Assembly (NCBI RefSeq): GCF_019802045.1
Contig: NZ_JAHVHU010000025.1
Span: forward strand, 1-44,391
Direction of reading: 5' to 3'
Source: Membranihabitans marinus
GTDB taxonomy: Bacteria > Bacteroidota > Bacteroidia > Chitinophagales > Saprospiraceae
DNA: 44,391 nucleotides
Position numbers and translations under genes: made by a program. Below the pieces are notes generated by a model that saw nothing but the letters and a program-made list of their open reading frames with translations, searched no databases and was not told the origin of the DNA. Below, piece by piece: positions 23,711 through 31,708 of the stretch (the first letter of the stretch is position 1; each line of letters starts with the position of its first letter).

Positions 23711-24808
23711 TTATAGACGCTCCCAAAAACGTTCCCATCGAAATCCCTCTTTGAATGACTTCTCGGGTATTTTGGACCAGAAAGTACGTCGTGTGATTCC
23801 GATAACGTGATCTTCAGGAATGATTCCCCAAGCGCGGGAGTCGACAGAATAGGGCCGATTGTCACCCAGTGCCCAATAATAATTTTTGGAAAAGGTATAT
23901 TCCTCGATTTCGTGTCCTTCCCTGTCTAATAATTGATTGAGGTCTGCTACCCCCTTAAATCCTTCAAATCGGCGAATAATCTGACTGTAGCGATCCAAAA
24001 ATAAGCTGTCTACGGGAGCGGTCCACCCTTTATAAGGGATGCGAACCGGTTGTGATGATCGGGCCAGCGTACGCGCCCATCGGAAATCTTCAGGGATATG
24101 GTTGAATTTAGGCAGATGCCAACGCGGCTGGATTGTTGCTTGGATCGAATCTAAAAATCCCAGATCACTGGATTTGAAAATTCCTGTTAATTGGTTTTGA
24201 GAACGAATCATTTGAATGTTTTCTCCCAGGCTATAGAGCGAATCCTTATGGTGATCGTAGTCTGAGGTATGGTTAAAAGTGATCTCAAAATGCTGGTAAG
24301 AGCTGGAACCTGTTTCCATGGGGTGACCGTTAATATATATCATATTGGATGTGTACAAAAGGGTGTCTCCCGGTAATCCGATCACTCTTTTTACGAATGG
24401 AGTTCTGCCCGGGATAGGCATAAACTGAAAGCTGTCTTTTTGAACTTCCAGGGATTGTGAAGCTGCCTGGCTTTGCTTCCAGTTGTAATAATTGATCTCC
24501 CGATGATGTTGAAAAATGCTGTCTTCTTTGGGCACATTAAAGACCAAAATATCATTTCGGCGGATCGATCGCCACCCCGGCAGCCGGTAGCTCTTCCCTT
24601 TGATGAATATTCGGGGGCCGAAAACCCACTTTTCAACCAGAATGTGATCGCCAGGAATAATCGAAGGAACCATAGAAGCTGTAGGGACGTGGTATGTGGT
24701 GAAAATAAATATCTTAACCAACAAAGCCATAGGAAAAGCAAGGATGATCGGCAGAAAATCCTTCCAGGTCAATTTATTGCTTTTCTCTTTTTTATCCGCA
24801 CCGGCCAT
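23711..24808 (-). CDS. lepB: Signal peptidase I
   Basis: Cleaves signal peptides of exported proteins at the inner membrane. 365 residues, long because Bacteroidota enzymes carry an insertion between boxes D and E. An N-terminal TM helix (about 18-38) precedes the catalytic Ser45 in PTASMVPSI; the general-base Lys140 lies in GRTPFVKRVIGLPGD; box E, WALGDNRPYSVDSRAWG, is near the C-terminus. All catalytic residues are present. The upstream gap (24809-25087) contains direct repeats GTTATTCGTT (24817-24826, 24832-24841) in the leader and a 9-bp tandem repeat. Confidence 0.94.
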   Translation of the reverse strand: MAGADKKEKSNKLTWKDFLPIILAFPMALLVKIFIFTTYHVPTASMVPSIIPGDHILVEKWVFGPRIFIKGKSYRLPGWRSIRRNDILVFNVPKEDSIFQHHREINYYNWKQSQAASQSLEVQKDSFQFMPIPGRTPFVKRVIGLPGDTLLYTSNMIYINGHPMETGSSSYQHFEITFNHTSDYDHHKDSLYSLGENIQMIRSQNQLTGIFKSSDLGFLDSIQATIQPRWHLPKFNHIPEDFRWARTLARSSQPVRIPYKGWTAPVDSLFLDRYSQIIRRFEGFKGVADLNQLLDREGHEIEEYTFSKNYYWALGDNRPYSVDSRAWGIIPEDHVIGITRRTFWSKIPEKSFKEGFRWERFWERL

Positions 24809-24916
24809 GGATATTTGTTATTCGTTGTTGGGTTATTCGTTACTGAGTTGGCTCACCAACTTAACGAAAATCCGCACAACATTTATTTATTACGTAATCT
24901 CTTAGTTTCAGATCTT

Positions 24917-24953
24917 CCTAAACCCTCTAAACCCTCTAAACCCTCTAAACTCC
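24917..24953. repeat. 9-bp tandem repeat (CCCTCTAAA)
   Basis: The unit CCCTCTAAA is present in three full copies with partial copies on each side (CCTAAA before, CTCC after). It lies between lepB and the pseudouridine synthase gene. Confidence 0.85.
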
Positions 24954-25087
24954 ATCAACCCTTACGCACCCGATAAGATTCTGCAAACGATCAATAATTC
25001 ATCAGGTGTAACGCACCCACCTTAAGTTTCCCACAAGGCCAGGCTCCTACCATCTTCCATTCACAATTCATCATTCACCATGAATAA

Positions 25088-25822
25088 TTAATACTTATCC
25101 CATTTCCGCAATTGATGTAAGGTAGCCCGCATATCTTTGGGTACGGGTGATTCAAATACCCTGTGTTCTTTATCGAAAGGATCTTCAAAACTGAGATAAC
25201 TCGCATGAAGCGGGGTCCGTGTCAAGAGCGGACGCTCAACGGTTCCTTTTTCCAGGTGGAATTTATTTTTTCCTTTCACTGAGGAAACCATAAACTCTTC
25301 GTGACGACCATAGACGGGATCCACCATCAGGGGGAAACCCAATGCTTTGAGATGAATTCTGATCTGATGCGTTCGGCCTGTGTGGAGTTCGAGTTCCAGC
25401 AAGGCATGAGATCCAAATTGTTCTTTTACTTTGTAGGAAGTCAGTGATTCTTTGCCTTGCTTGTGGATGACCACGCGGTTTTGATTTGGTAATCTCAAAA
25501 TGGGGTGATCGATCTCACCTTCTGTTTCATATAATCTTCCTTCCACGATCGCCAGATATTTTTTAGTTATTCGTCGTTCTTCAAACATTTGATTCCAAAT
25601 GCGGTGGCTTTCCATATTACGCGCAAATATGATCAGACCGGATGTATACTGATCCAGCCGATGAACTGTATAGATCTCGCCATATTTGTCCCGCAGCATA
25701 CGTTTTAAGCTGGTTTCATCCGTAAATCGTTCGGGTACGGACAATACCCCCGCTGATTTTGATACGATGACGTATTCCGAATGCTCAAAGATTTTTTGAT
25801 AGCTTTTTTTCCCTTTTTTCAT
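25088..25822 (-). CDS. RluA-family pseudouridine synthase
   Basis: About 244 residues. Converts uridine to pseudouridine in rRNA or tRNA; the exact target cannot be told. Motifs: SKSAGVLSVPER, the catalytic HRLDQYTSGLIIFAR with Asp57, KKYLAIVEG, and LHTGRTHQIRIHL (motif III). No S4 domain precedes the catalytic part. I start at 25822 because the longer frame to 25906 adds residues unlike the family and would overlap deep into the upstream gene. Even so it overlaps the GT2 gene by 38 bp. Confidence 0.9.
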   Translation of the reverse strand: MKKGKKSYQKIFEHSEYVIVSKSAGVLSVPERFTDETSLKRMLRDKYGEIYTVHRLDQYTSGLIIFARNMESHRIWNQMFEERRITKKYLAIVEGRLYETEGEIDHPILRLPNQNRVVIHKQGKESLTSYKVKEQFGSHALLELELHTGRTHQIRIHLKALGFPLMVDPVYGRHEEFMVSSVKGKNKFHLEKGTVERPLLTRTPLHASYLSFEDPFDKEHRVFESPVPKDMRATLHQLRKWDKY

Positions 25823-26879
25823 TAATGTTGAGTTCGCTGAACCGTCTACGGCCCATGATGTAATAATCCCACACAATACTTCCCCGATAACGACCGTCCA
25901 GGGCAATTCGTTCTTGAATGTGGTGGTCTTTTAGTAATTGTAAAAAACTTTTTCGTTTTTTCCACATTTTTTGAAATGATTTGTAAAAACTCATATGCGC
26001 CTTCCAAACCGCCATAAAGTTGCCGGTATCTCTCAAAGCAATAAATCGTAAAGCCGCAACCCCATCTAGGAAAAAACGGACTACCAACAACCAGAGCAGG
26101 ACATGACCTCGTTCGTTTTTAAGTAAAATAAAAAGACTGTTGCGAAAATTGAGGTATGTTTTTCTCGGGCTGGAATAATTCAGCGTGCCGCCTCCAAGGT
26201 GGTAGATGACTGATTGCGGAATAACGGCGATGTGTTTTCCCATCCGCTGCAACCGCCAGGAAAGATCAATTTCTTCCATATGGGCGAAAAAATCAGCGTC
26301 AAATCCGCCGGCAAAATGAAAATCTTCAGATCGTATTAATAGAGCAGCACCGGTTCCCCAAAAAACTTTTTCTACTTGATCATACTGTCCGTGGTCCACT
26401 TCATTGGTTCCCAGAATGCGGCCTCTACACAATGGGTATCCTAGTTGATCCAGCCATCCGCCGGCTGCCCCGGCATATTCAAATTCATTTCGCCGGGTCA
26501 GAGAACGAACTTTCGGTTGGCAAGCAGCGTATTTGGGGTGCGTGTCCAAAAAATCAACCAAGGCAGTTAATCCGTCGCTTTCCTGTTCTACATCCGAATT
26601 TAGAAGATAGTAATATTCCGCTTTGATTTGGTCCAATGCATTATTGTATCCCCCGGCATAACCCGTGTTTTGGTCCAGTCGGATCAGTGTGACTTCTTTA
26701 AAATGGTTTTCAAGGTATAGTACGGATTGATCCGTACTTCCATTGTCCGCGATGAACAATCGGGCATAAGGGGGAAGGTAATCAATAATCGAAGACAGGT
26801 AATTTTGAAGGTGTTCCAGACCGTTGTAATTGAGTATGACAACGGCGACTTTAAGATTGTATGTCGGCCTTTTCTCCAT
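25785..26879 (-). CDS. GT2-family glycosyltransferase
   Basis: 364 residues with a GT-A fold. LKVAVVILNYNG and LFIADNGSTDQS open the nucleotide-sugar domain, YYYLLNSDVEQ (about 92) provides the metal-binding acidic motif, and FFAHMEEIDLSWRLQRMGK is the ED-x-DW-like block of rhamnosyl/galactofuranosyl-type GT2 enzymes. A hydrophobic stretch (about 265-282) may associate with the membrane. The acceptor is unknown; probably cell-surface polysaccharide. It overlaps ribF by 29 bp and the pseudouridine synthase gene by 38 bp, so the three are likely one transcript. Confidence 0.88.
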   Translation of the reverse strand: MEKRPTYNLKVAVVILNYNGLEHLQNYLSSIIDYLPPYARLFIADNGSTDQSVLYLENHFKEVTLIRLDQNTGYAGGYNNALDQIKAEYYYLLNSDVEQESDGLTALVDFLDTHPKYAACQPKVRSLTRRNEFEYAGAAGGWLDQLGYPLCRGRILGTNEVDHGQYDQVEKVFWGTGAALLIRSEDFHFAGGFDADFFAHMEEIDLSWRLQRMGKHIAVIPQSVIYHLGGGTLNYSSPRKTYLNFRNSLFILLKNERGHVLLWLLVVRFFLDGVAALRFIALRDTGNFMAVWKAHMSFYKSFQKMWKKRKSFLQLLKDHHIQERIALDGRYRGSIVWDYYIMGRRRFSELNINEKREKKLSKNL

Positions 26880-27810
26880 CGAGTATTTTCAATGTCTTTT
26901 CCTGATCCGCCTGAATGTTTTGTGTCAATTCTTCCAGCGACTCAAAAGTAGCATCTTTACGTACAAAAGCGACCAACTCGATGATAATTTCTTCGTGGTA
27001 GATGTCTTTGTTAAAATCAAAAAGATGGACCTCGATGGCTATTTCTCCATCGGAAGGCACTGATGGTTTGGTGCCAATGTAAAGCATGCCCTGATACTTC
27101 TGGCCATGTACATAAACCCATGCCGCATAAATTCCAGTGCCGGGGATTAATTTATCCGGATCATTAATCGCTATATTGGCTGTTTTGAACCCTATCTGAC
27201 CACCAATTTTCTTACCATGAATTACTTGCCCTTTAAGTCGGTAGGAATAGCCCAGCAATTTGTTGGCTTCACTGACGTTTTTATTGTTGAGGGCTTGTCG
27301 TATCCGGGTTGAACTTATTTTCATCGATTCGATCTTCTTTTGTGGAAGTTCTGTGACCAGAAATTCGCCCTCGTCCTGATACATACGCAAGGTGTTGATA
27401 TCCCCGGAGCGGTTCAGGCCAAACCGATGATCATATCCGATCATTACGGTGTGTGGTTTGTAATACCGTATGATAAAAGATTCAATGTATTCCTTGGGTG
27501 ACATCTGTGAGAACTCAATAGAAAATGGGATAATGAGCAAATGGTCAATGTTAAGTTTTTGGAGAAGCGCAATCTTTTCATCGATGGGCGTCAGCAACTT
27601 CATGGATTTGTCATTGGGATAAATAACTTTTCGGGGATGCGGATGAAACGTGGTCACAATGGTTTCACCGTTTATGGATTGTGCATATTCAGCCATTTTT
27701 TCAAAAATAAATGCATGGCCCCGATGAACGCCGTCAAAAGAACCGAAAGTGATGACTGGGTGGGGGATGTGCTCCTTTCGAAATGCTTGAATCGACCGGT
27801 ATATTTTCAT
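26851..27810 (-). CDS. ribF: Bifunctional riboflavin kinase/FAD synthetase
   Basis: Makes FMN from riboflavin and then FAD. 319 residues. The N-terminal nucleotidyltransferase domain has ITFGSFDGVHRGH (about 20-32), TTFHPHP and the SSTRIRQAL switch. The C-terminal riboflavin kinase domain has KIGGQIGFKTANIA (PTAN-like motif) and IEVHLFDFNKDIYHE. Divergent from mrp, sharing a short control region with a palindrome. Its 3' end overlaps the GT2 gene by 29 bp. Confidence 0.94.
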   Translation of the reverse strand: MKIYRSIQAFRKEHIPHPVITFGSFDGVHRGHAFIFEKMAEYAQSINGETIVTTFHPHPRKVIYPNDKSMKLLTPIDEKIALLQKLNIDHLLIIPFSIEFSQMSPKEYIESFIIRYYKPHTVMIGYDHRFGLNRSGDINTLRMYQDEGEFLVTELPQKKIESMKISSTRIRQALNNKNVSEANKLLGYSYRLKGQVIHGKKIGGQIGFKTANIAINDPDKLIPGTGIYAAWVYVHGQKYQGMLYIGTKPSVPSDGEIAIEVHLFDFNKDIYHEEIIIELVAFVRKDATFESLEELTQNIQADQEKTLKILDGEKADIQS

Positions 27811-27849
27811 AGAAAAGGATAAAATACTATTTAATTCGACTGAAGTCTC

Positions 27850-27880
27850 TCGTTTACTAAACGAAGATGTACTACTTTTG
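27850..27880 (+). promoter_or_regulatory. mrp promoter with overlapping palindromic operator
   Basis: The -7 box TACTTTTG (27873-27880) is an exact consensus match. Where the -33 box should be lies a perfect palindrome, TCGTTTA-C-TAAACGA (27850-27864), and no good TTTG is present. A repressor or activator bound there would control mrp-nfu-pyrF and could also affect the divergent ribF. Predicted leader about 35 nt. Confidence 0.55.
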
Positions 27881-27921
27881 TTAGTCTAAGAACAGCAAAT
27901 TTACAAAAACATCATGATGAT

Positions 27922-29001
27922 ATGAATGAAAAGCAGATTAAAGAAACACTTTCACAAATAAAGGACCCTGTTAATGGCCAGTCTATTGTAAATACACCGC
28001 ATCTGCAGAAGTTGGAAATAGGCGATAATGAGGTAAATATTGTATTGGCATACAACAACCTGGATCCGGACATAAAGAATAAGCTGAACTTTACGATATT
28101 GGAAGCGCTGTATGAGATTATTCCTGAAGCTAATGTGAATATCCACTTTGAAAATCAGGCACCAAAACCAGAGAATCCCTACCCGCACATCAAAAATATC
28201 ATCGCGGTGGCCTCGGGAAAGGGTGGTGTTGGTAAATCAACGGTAGCCGCTAACCTGGCGGTTGGATTGCAGAAAAAGGGACACAGCGTTGGATTATTGG
28301 ATGCGGATCTGTATGGACCGTCCATACCCACCATGTTTGGATTGAAAAACAAGCGGCCCCGGGTCAAAGAAATTCATGGTCGGCAACTGTTGGTCCCATT
28401 GACTGCCTATGATATTCCGTTGATGTCGATCGGGTTTATACTGGATCCGGAACAGGCTGTTGTCTTGCGTGGCCCCAGATTATCGGGCGTGATCAAACAG
28501 TTTTTAAATGATGTGTTGTGGCCTGAGTTGGATTACCTGATCATAGACCTGCCGCCCAGTACTGGAGATATTCAGCTTACGATGGTTCAGACGGCGCCGA
28601 TTACGGGTGCAGTGATCGTAACAACCCCACAGGCGGTCGCTGTGGATGATGCGATCAAAGCTTCCAATATGTTTCGTCTGGAAAGCATTGATGTACCTAT
28701 TATTGGTGTGGTCGAAAATATGGCCTGGTTTAGTCCGATTGAATTGCCGGAGAATAAGTATTATCTGTTTGGAAATGGCGGTGGTCAGAAACTGGCAGCC
28801 TACCTGGAAGTACCTTTGCTGGGGCAACTCCCTTTGATAGCCAGTGTCGGTGAATTAGCGGATGAAGGAAAACCTGCCTGGCAGGCCGAAGATAAGATAT
28901 TGTCCTCCTATCTGGACAATATCATCGAACGAACAGTGTACTATACGCAGTTAAGAAATAAGCAATCCGATCCTACCCGTATAGTTAAAATAAAATCGTA
29001 A
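27922..29001 (+). CDS. mrp: Mrp/ApbC iron-sulfur cluster carrier ATPase
   Basis: A 359-residue P-loop ATPase that binds and hands on Fe-S clusters. The N-terminal ~90 residues are a MIP18/DUF59-type domain. The ATPase has the deviant Walker A GKGGVGKST (about 98-106), LLDADLYGPSIPTMFG, and DLPPSTGDIQLT. The C-terminal CxxC pair found in many ApbC proteins is absent (VENMAWFSPIELPENKYYLFG), which I believe is usual in Bacteroidota. Followed after 17 bp by a NifU-domain gene, in keeping with an Fe-S function. Confidence 0.93.
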   Translation: MNEKQIKETLSQIKDPVNGQSIVNTPHLQKLEIGDNEVNIVLAYNNLDPDIKNKLNFTILEALYEIIPEANVNIHFENQAPKPENPYPHIKNIIAVASGKGGVGKSTVAANLAVGLQKKGHSVGLLDADLYGPSIPTMFGLKNKRPRVKEIHGRQLLVPLTAYDIPLMSIGFILDPEQAVVLRGPRLSGVIKQFLNDVLWPELDYLIIDLPPSTGDIQLTMVQTAPITGAVIVTTPQAVAVDDAIKASNMFRLESIDVPIIGVVENMAWFSPIELPENKYYLFGNGGGQKLAAYLEVPLLGQLPLIASVGELADEGKPAWQAEDKILSSYLDNIIERTVYYTQLRNKQSDPTRIVKIKS

Positions 29002-29018
29002 TTTTACCCTTAAATCGA

Positions 29019-29279
29019 ATGGTTATGAACAAAGAGGAATTAATGCAGCAGGTGGAAAGTGCACTGGACTCCGTCCGACCCCATCTAAAGGCTGACGGAG
29101 GCGATGTCGAAGTGGTTGAAATCACGGACGATTTTACAGTATATGTCAAATGGTTGGGGAATTGCGAGTGGTGTTCCATGTCTGCCATGACCATGAAAGC
29201 AGGGATCGAACGATCTGTGATCTCCAAAGTGCCACAAATCAAATCTATTGTTGCAGTAAACGGAGTGAATATAGCATGA
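29019..29279 (+). CDS. NifU C-terminal-domain (Nfu) protein
   Basis: An 86-residue Fe-S cluster scaffold or carrier. [20 protein letters not shown] is the family opening, and Cys49 and Cys52 (NCEWCSMS) form the CxxC that bridges a cluster between two subunits. ATG 29019 or 29025 could be the start. Its stop overlaps the pyrF ATG (ATGA), indicating translational coupling. It pairs functionally with mrp. Confidence 0.92.
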   Translation: MVMNKEELMQQVESALDSVRPHLKADGGDVEVVEITDDFTVYVKWLGNCEWCSMSAMTMKAGIERSVISKVPQIKSIVAVNGVNIA

Positions 29280-30085
29280 CCAGGCAAGAGCTGATCAATC
29301 AGATTTACCGGAAAAAATCCTGTCTGTCTATTGGATTGGATGTGGATATTAATCGCATCCCTTCACATCTGATCGAGAAATATGATGATCCGGTTTTTGA
29401 ATTCAACAAACAGATCATCGATCACACCATGGATTTATGTGTGTGCTACAAACTCAATATTGCATTTTATGAATCTATTGGTGTGGAAGGGTGGTCCTCC
29501 TTAGCCAAAACACTGGAATATATTCCAGCAGATATTTTCACCATTGCAGATGCCAAACGCGGAGATATCGGCAATACTTCGAAAATGTACGCCCGTACAT
29601 TTTTTGATCACATGGACTTTGATTCGATTACTGTGGCACCATATATGGGGGTAGATAGTGTGGCGCCCTTTTTAGAATTCAAGGAGAAATGGGTTATTTT
29701 ATTGGCGCTGACATCCAACGTAGGATCCCGGGATTTCCAGCATCATACGGATCGAAAAGGTGAAGCTTTATATCAAAAGGTAATACGTGAATCCCAGACC
29801 TGGGCGGAGTCAGACCGGATGATGTATGTGGTGGGTGCAACTCATCCTGAGAAATTAAAAGAAATTCGGGCATTGGTTCCGCATCATTTTTTGTTGATCC
29901 CGGGCGTGGGTGCCCAGGGGGGCACGGTTGACGAAGTCATGAAGAACGCACATGTTCCTGACGCATGTGGACTTCTGATCAATAGTTCCAGAGGGGTGAT
30001 TTATGCGGGCGATGATGAGGATTTTGCTAAAAAATCCAGAGCAGCTGCTATGGAACTACAGCAAGAAATGGCAGCCTATCTATGA
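29276..30085 (+). CDS. pyrF: Orotidine 5'-phosphate decarboxylase (type 2)
   Basis: Decarboxylates OMP to UMP, the last step of de novo pyrimidine synthesis. From ATG 29276 it is 269 residues, the usual length of the type 2 subfamily. [23 protein letters not shown], the catalytic [15 protein letters not shown] (Asp92, Lys94) and [10 protein letters not shown] are present. The frame is open further upstream, but that part reads the nfu gene out of frame, so I use the ATG that overlaps the nfu stop. Confidence 0.94.
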   Translation: MTRQELINQIYRKKSCLSIGLDVDINRIPSHLIEKYDDPVFEFNKQIIDHTMDLCVCYKLNIAFYESIGVEGWSSLAKTLEYIPADIFTIADAKRGDIGNTSKMYARTFFDHMDFDSITVAPYMGVDSVAPFLEFKEKWVILLALTSNVGSRDFQHHTDRKGEALYQKVIRESQTWAESDRMMYVVGATHPEKLKEIRALVPHHFLLIPGVGAQGGTVDEVMKNAHVPDACGLLINSSRGVIYAGDDEDFAKKSRAAAMELQQEMAAYL

Positions 30086-30343
30086 TGAAAAATTGATCTG
30101 GACCAATTTCGTCTGGCCATGACTTCCTTTTGATATTGGTGTTTTCTAATCACCCAAAGTCTTGTTGATTTCAAAGATCAATTTTCACATTATTATTAAC
30201 GGAATTGATGACAATACACTGAATAACACTATATTTTTATTCTTTAATGCTAGTTTAACAGCGCTTTGATGATGTTAATTAGATAATGTCCGTTCTATTA
30301 CTTATATTAATATTATTGATCATCGATAGATTGATTGTATCAT

Positions 30344-30369
30344 CCACGAACCATTTTTATGGTGCGTGG
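30344..30369. terminator. Strong hairpin, terminator or operator
   Basis: CCACG-A-ACCAT, loop TTTT, ATGGT-G-CGTGG: ten base pairs with a single A/G mismatch. The following bases TTATATTAATA are AT-rich rather than a pure T-tract. It lies about 260 nt after pyrF and 37 nt before the next -7 box, so it may end the mrp transcript or regulate ytxH. Confidence 0.5.
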
Positions 30370-30405
30370 TTATATTAATAGAAGATATCCGTCGACTTTG
30401 GATCA

Positions 30406-30413
30406 TAACTTTG
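30406..30413 (+). promoter_or_regulatory. -7 promoter element for the ytxH cluster
   Basis: TAACTTTG matches TAnnTTTG exactly, 28 bp before the ATG at 30442. No recognisable -33 TTTG at the usual distance, which may mean an activator-dependent or alternative-sigma promoter. Confidence 0.5.
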
Positions 30414-30441
30414 AAAATCTAACTATTAAAATCTTACCATT

Positions 30442-30834
30442 ATGGCACAGAAGAAAAAATCAGGAATTTTGTTTTTATTGGGAGCTGCTGTAGGAGCAGC
30501 TGCAGGCTATTACCTCAACTCTGAAAGTGGACGAAAGCTTCGGACAGAGACCTCCAACAAAGCCAATGAATTGGCTGAAAAAGCGGAAGCCAGAACCAAA
30601 GAAGGAATTCACCAATTCAAATCAGGTTTTGATTCTGCAGTAGAGAAAAGTAAAGAAGCTATCTCTGAAGCATCCGAAACAGTAAAAGAGCGACTAGCCA
30701 GACTCGAAGGTAAATCCGAAAATATATTGGAAACAGCAGAAAATGCATACCAGAGAGGTGCTGAAGAAGCCCGGTCTCGTATCAATCAGAAAGCCTCTGA
30801 AATCGAAGACTTACTGGAAACAAAGAAAGGTTAA
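30442..30834 (+). CDS. YtxH-domain membrane protein
   Basis: 130 residues. A basic N-terminus (KKK) is followed by a Gly/Ala-rich TM helix (FLLGAAVGAAAGYYLNSESGRKLR), the YtxH signature. The rest is a long charged helix of Ala/Glu/Lys heptads (about 35-125). Such proteins are small membrane-tethered helices linked to stress or stationary phase in several phyla. First of three consecutive membrane-associated genes, with a terminator immediately after it. Confidence 0.85.
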   Translation: MAQKKKSGILFLLGAAVGAAAGYYLNSESGRKLRTETSNKANELAEKAEARTKEGIHQFKSGFDSAVEKSKEAISEASETVKERLARLEGKSENILETAENAYQRGAEEARSRINQKASEIEDLLETKKG

Positions 30835-30847
30835 TTAGCTTATGGCT

Positions 30848-30876
30848 AAGGGTTTGCTTTGTAGCAAGCCCTTTTT
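30848..30876 (+). terminator. Rho-independent terminator after ytxH
   Basis: AAGGGTTTGCT pairs with AGCAAGCCCTT (one G-U) around a TTGT loop, followed by a T-rich run (TTTTTAT). It lies 13 bp past the stop, so downstream genes are probably expressed by read-through or a separate promoter. Confidence 0.85.
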
Positions 30877-30890
30877 ATGTATTATATTGA

Positions 30891-31241
30891 ATGAAACACT
30901 TTGACAGTTTACTATATGCCCTGGGACAGCTAAGCGAATACGCCCGGCATTATATACACGGTAAGAAACAAATTCTTAAACTGGATCTGACCGAACGCGC
31001 AGCGGGTATTTTATCCAAATTGATTAGCCGCGTAGTGATCTTTATATTTGTCATATTTTTTATTTTGTTTGCTTCGCTGACATTGGCGATCGGCCTATCG
31101 ATGTATTTTAGCTCGTTTCTCGCAGGTTTTGGAATTGTATCAGGCATATATTTAATATTGATCATTCTGGTTATTGTTTTCCGGAAATTACTGATCATGC
31201 GTCCGTTAATCGATGTAATACTTAAGGATATCAATGAATAA
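30891..31241 (+). CDS. Hol-X/phage-holin-superfamily-like membrane protein
   Basis: 116 residues. An amphipathic N-terminus (about 1-42) is followed by two TM helices (about 50-71 and 77-98) and a short polar tail ending LKDINE. The layout fits the Hol-X/DUF1469 (YqjE-like) family, which sits beside YtxH- or ElaB/YqjD-like genes in many genomes. Not a phage gene in this context. Likely envelope-stress related. Confidence 0.7.
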   Translation: MKHFDSLLYALGQLSEYARHYIHGKKQILKLDLTERAAGILSKLISRVVIFIFVIFFILFASLTLAIGLSMYFSSFLAGFGIVSGIYLILIILVIVFRKLLIMRPLIDVILKDINE

Positions 31242-31253
31242 AAGAGAAGACAA

Positions 31254-31694
31254 ATGGCAAATAGAATTAATACAGTTAAAGAACTCCAGGAAGAAAAGGA
31301 CAAACTGAAGCAACTTGGTGAAGAACAACTCAAAGCGATGAAATCCAACCTAAAATCAGTGAAAATAGAGAGTAAAAATGTCCTTCTAAATAAGATTCTG
31401 ATTCCGGTGGGAACAGCAATACTTGTGGGATACGGGGTTAAAAAATTAATCGATACGTTTCAATCAGATGATCAGTCTACGCACGATGTATTACCTATGG
31501 CCGGACCGGATCATGATCCGCCTGTTTATCATCGGCCGGCAGCGACTGAAGCTCAATCTAAGAATGGCTTTTTATCAAATGTGGATTGGTCTGCAACCGC
31601 ATTAAAAATGCTGCCTTTTGTTTTGAGTGTCGGTAAAAAGCTTTATGAAGAAGGGCACCTCCCATTTCTGGAACCACCCTCAGATCACAAGTAA
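31254..31694 (+). CDS. Conserved membrane-associated protein of unknown function
   Basis: 146 residues. Charged coiled coil (about 5-42: VKELQEEKDKLKQLGEEQL), one TM segment (about 48-66: ILIPVGTAILVGYGVKKLI), a His/Pro/Asp-rich linker (about 80-98), and a short hydrophobic helix near the C-terminus (ALKMLPFVLSVGKKL). It starts 12 bp after the Hol-X-like gene. By position it resembles YqjK-type third members of such clusters, but I do not recognise a family. Confidence 0.65.
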   Translation: MANRINTVKELQEEKDKLKQLGEEQLKAMKSNLKSVKIESKNVLLNKILIPVGTAILVGYGVKKLIDTFQSDDQSTHDVLPMAGPDHDPPVYHRPAATEAQSKNGFLSNVDWSATALKMLPFVLSVGKKLYEEGHLPFLEPPSDHK

Positions 31695-31708
31695 ACGGTG
31701 AAATCCGG

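Larger units (their letters stand above)
30086..30441. other. AT-rich intergenic region before ytxH
   Basis: 356 bp without a gene. It holds a hairpin (30344-30369) and a -7 promoter element (30406-30413), listed separately. Otherwise it is low-complexity AT-rich sequence. Confidence 0.5.

Noticed and set aside
29150-29275. N-terminal extension of pyrF
   Set aside because: These codons are the nfu coding sequence in another frame; the family start coincides with ATG 29276 overlapping the nfu stop.
30891-31241. Phage lysis gene
   Set aside because: The Hol-X-like protein sits with YtxH in a chromosomal stress-type cluster; no endolysin or phage structural genes are near.
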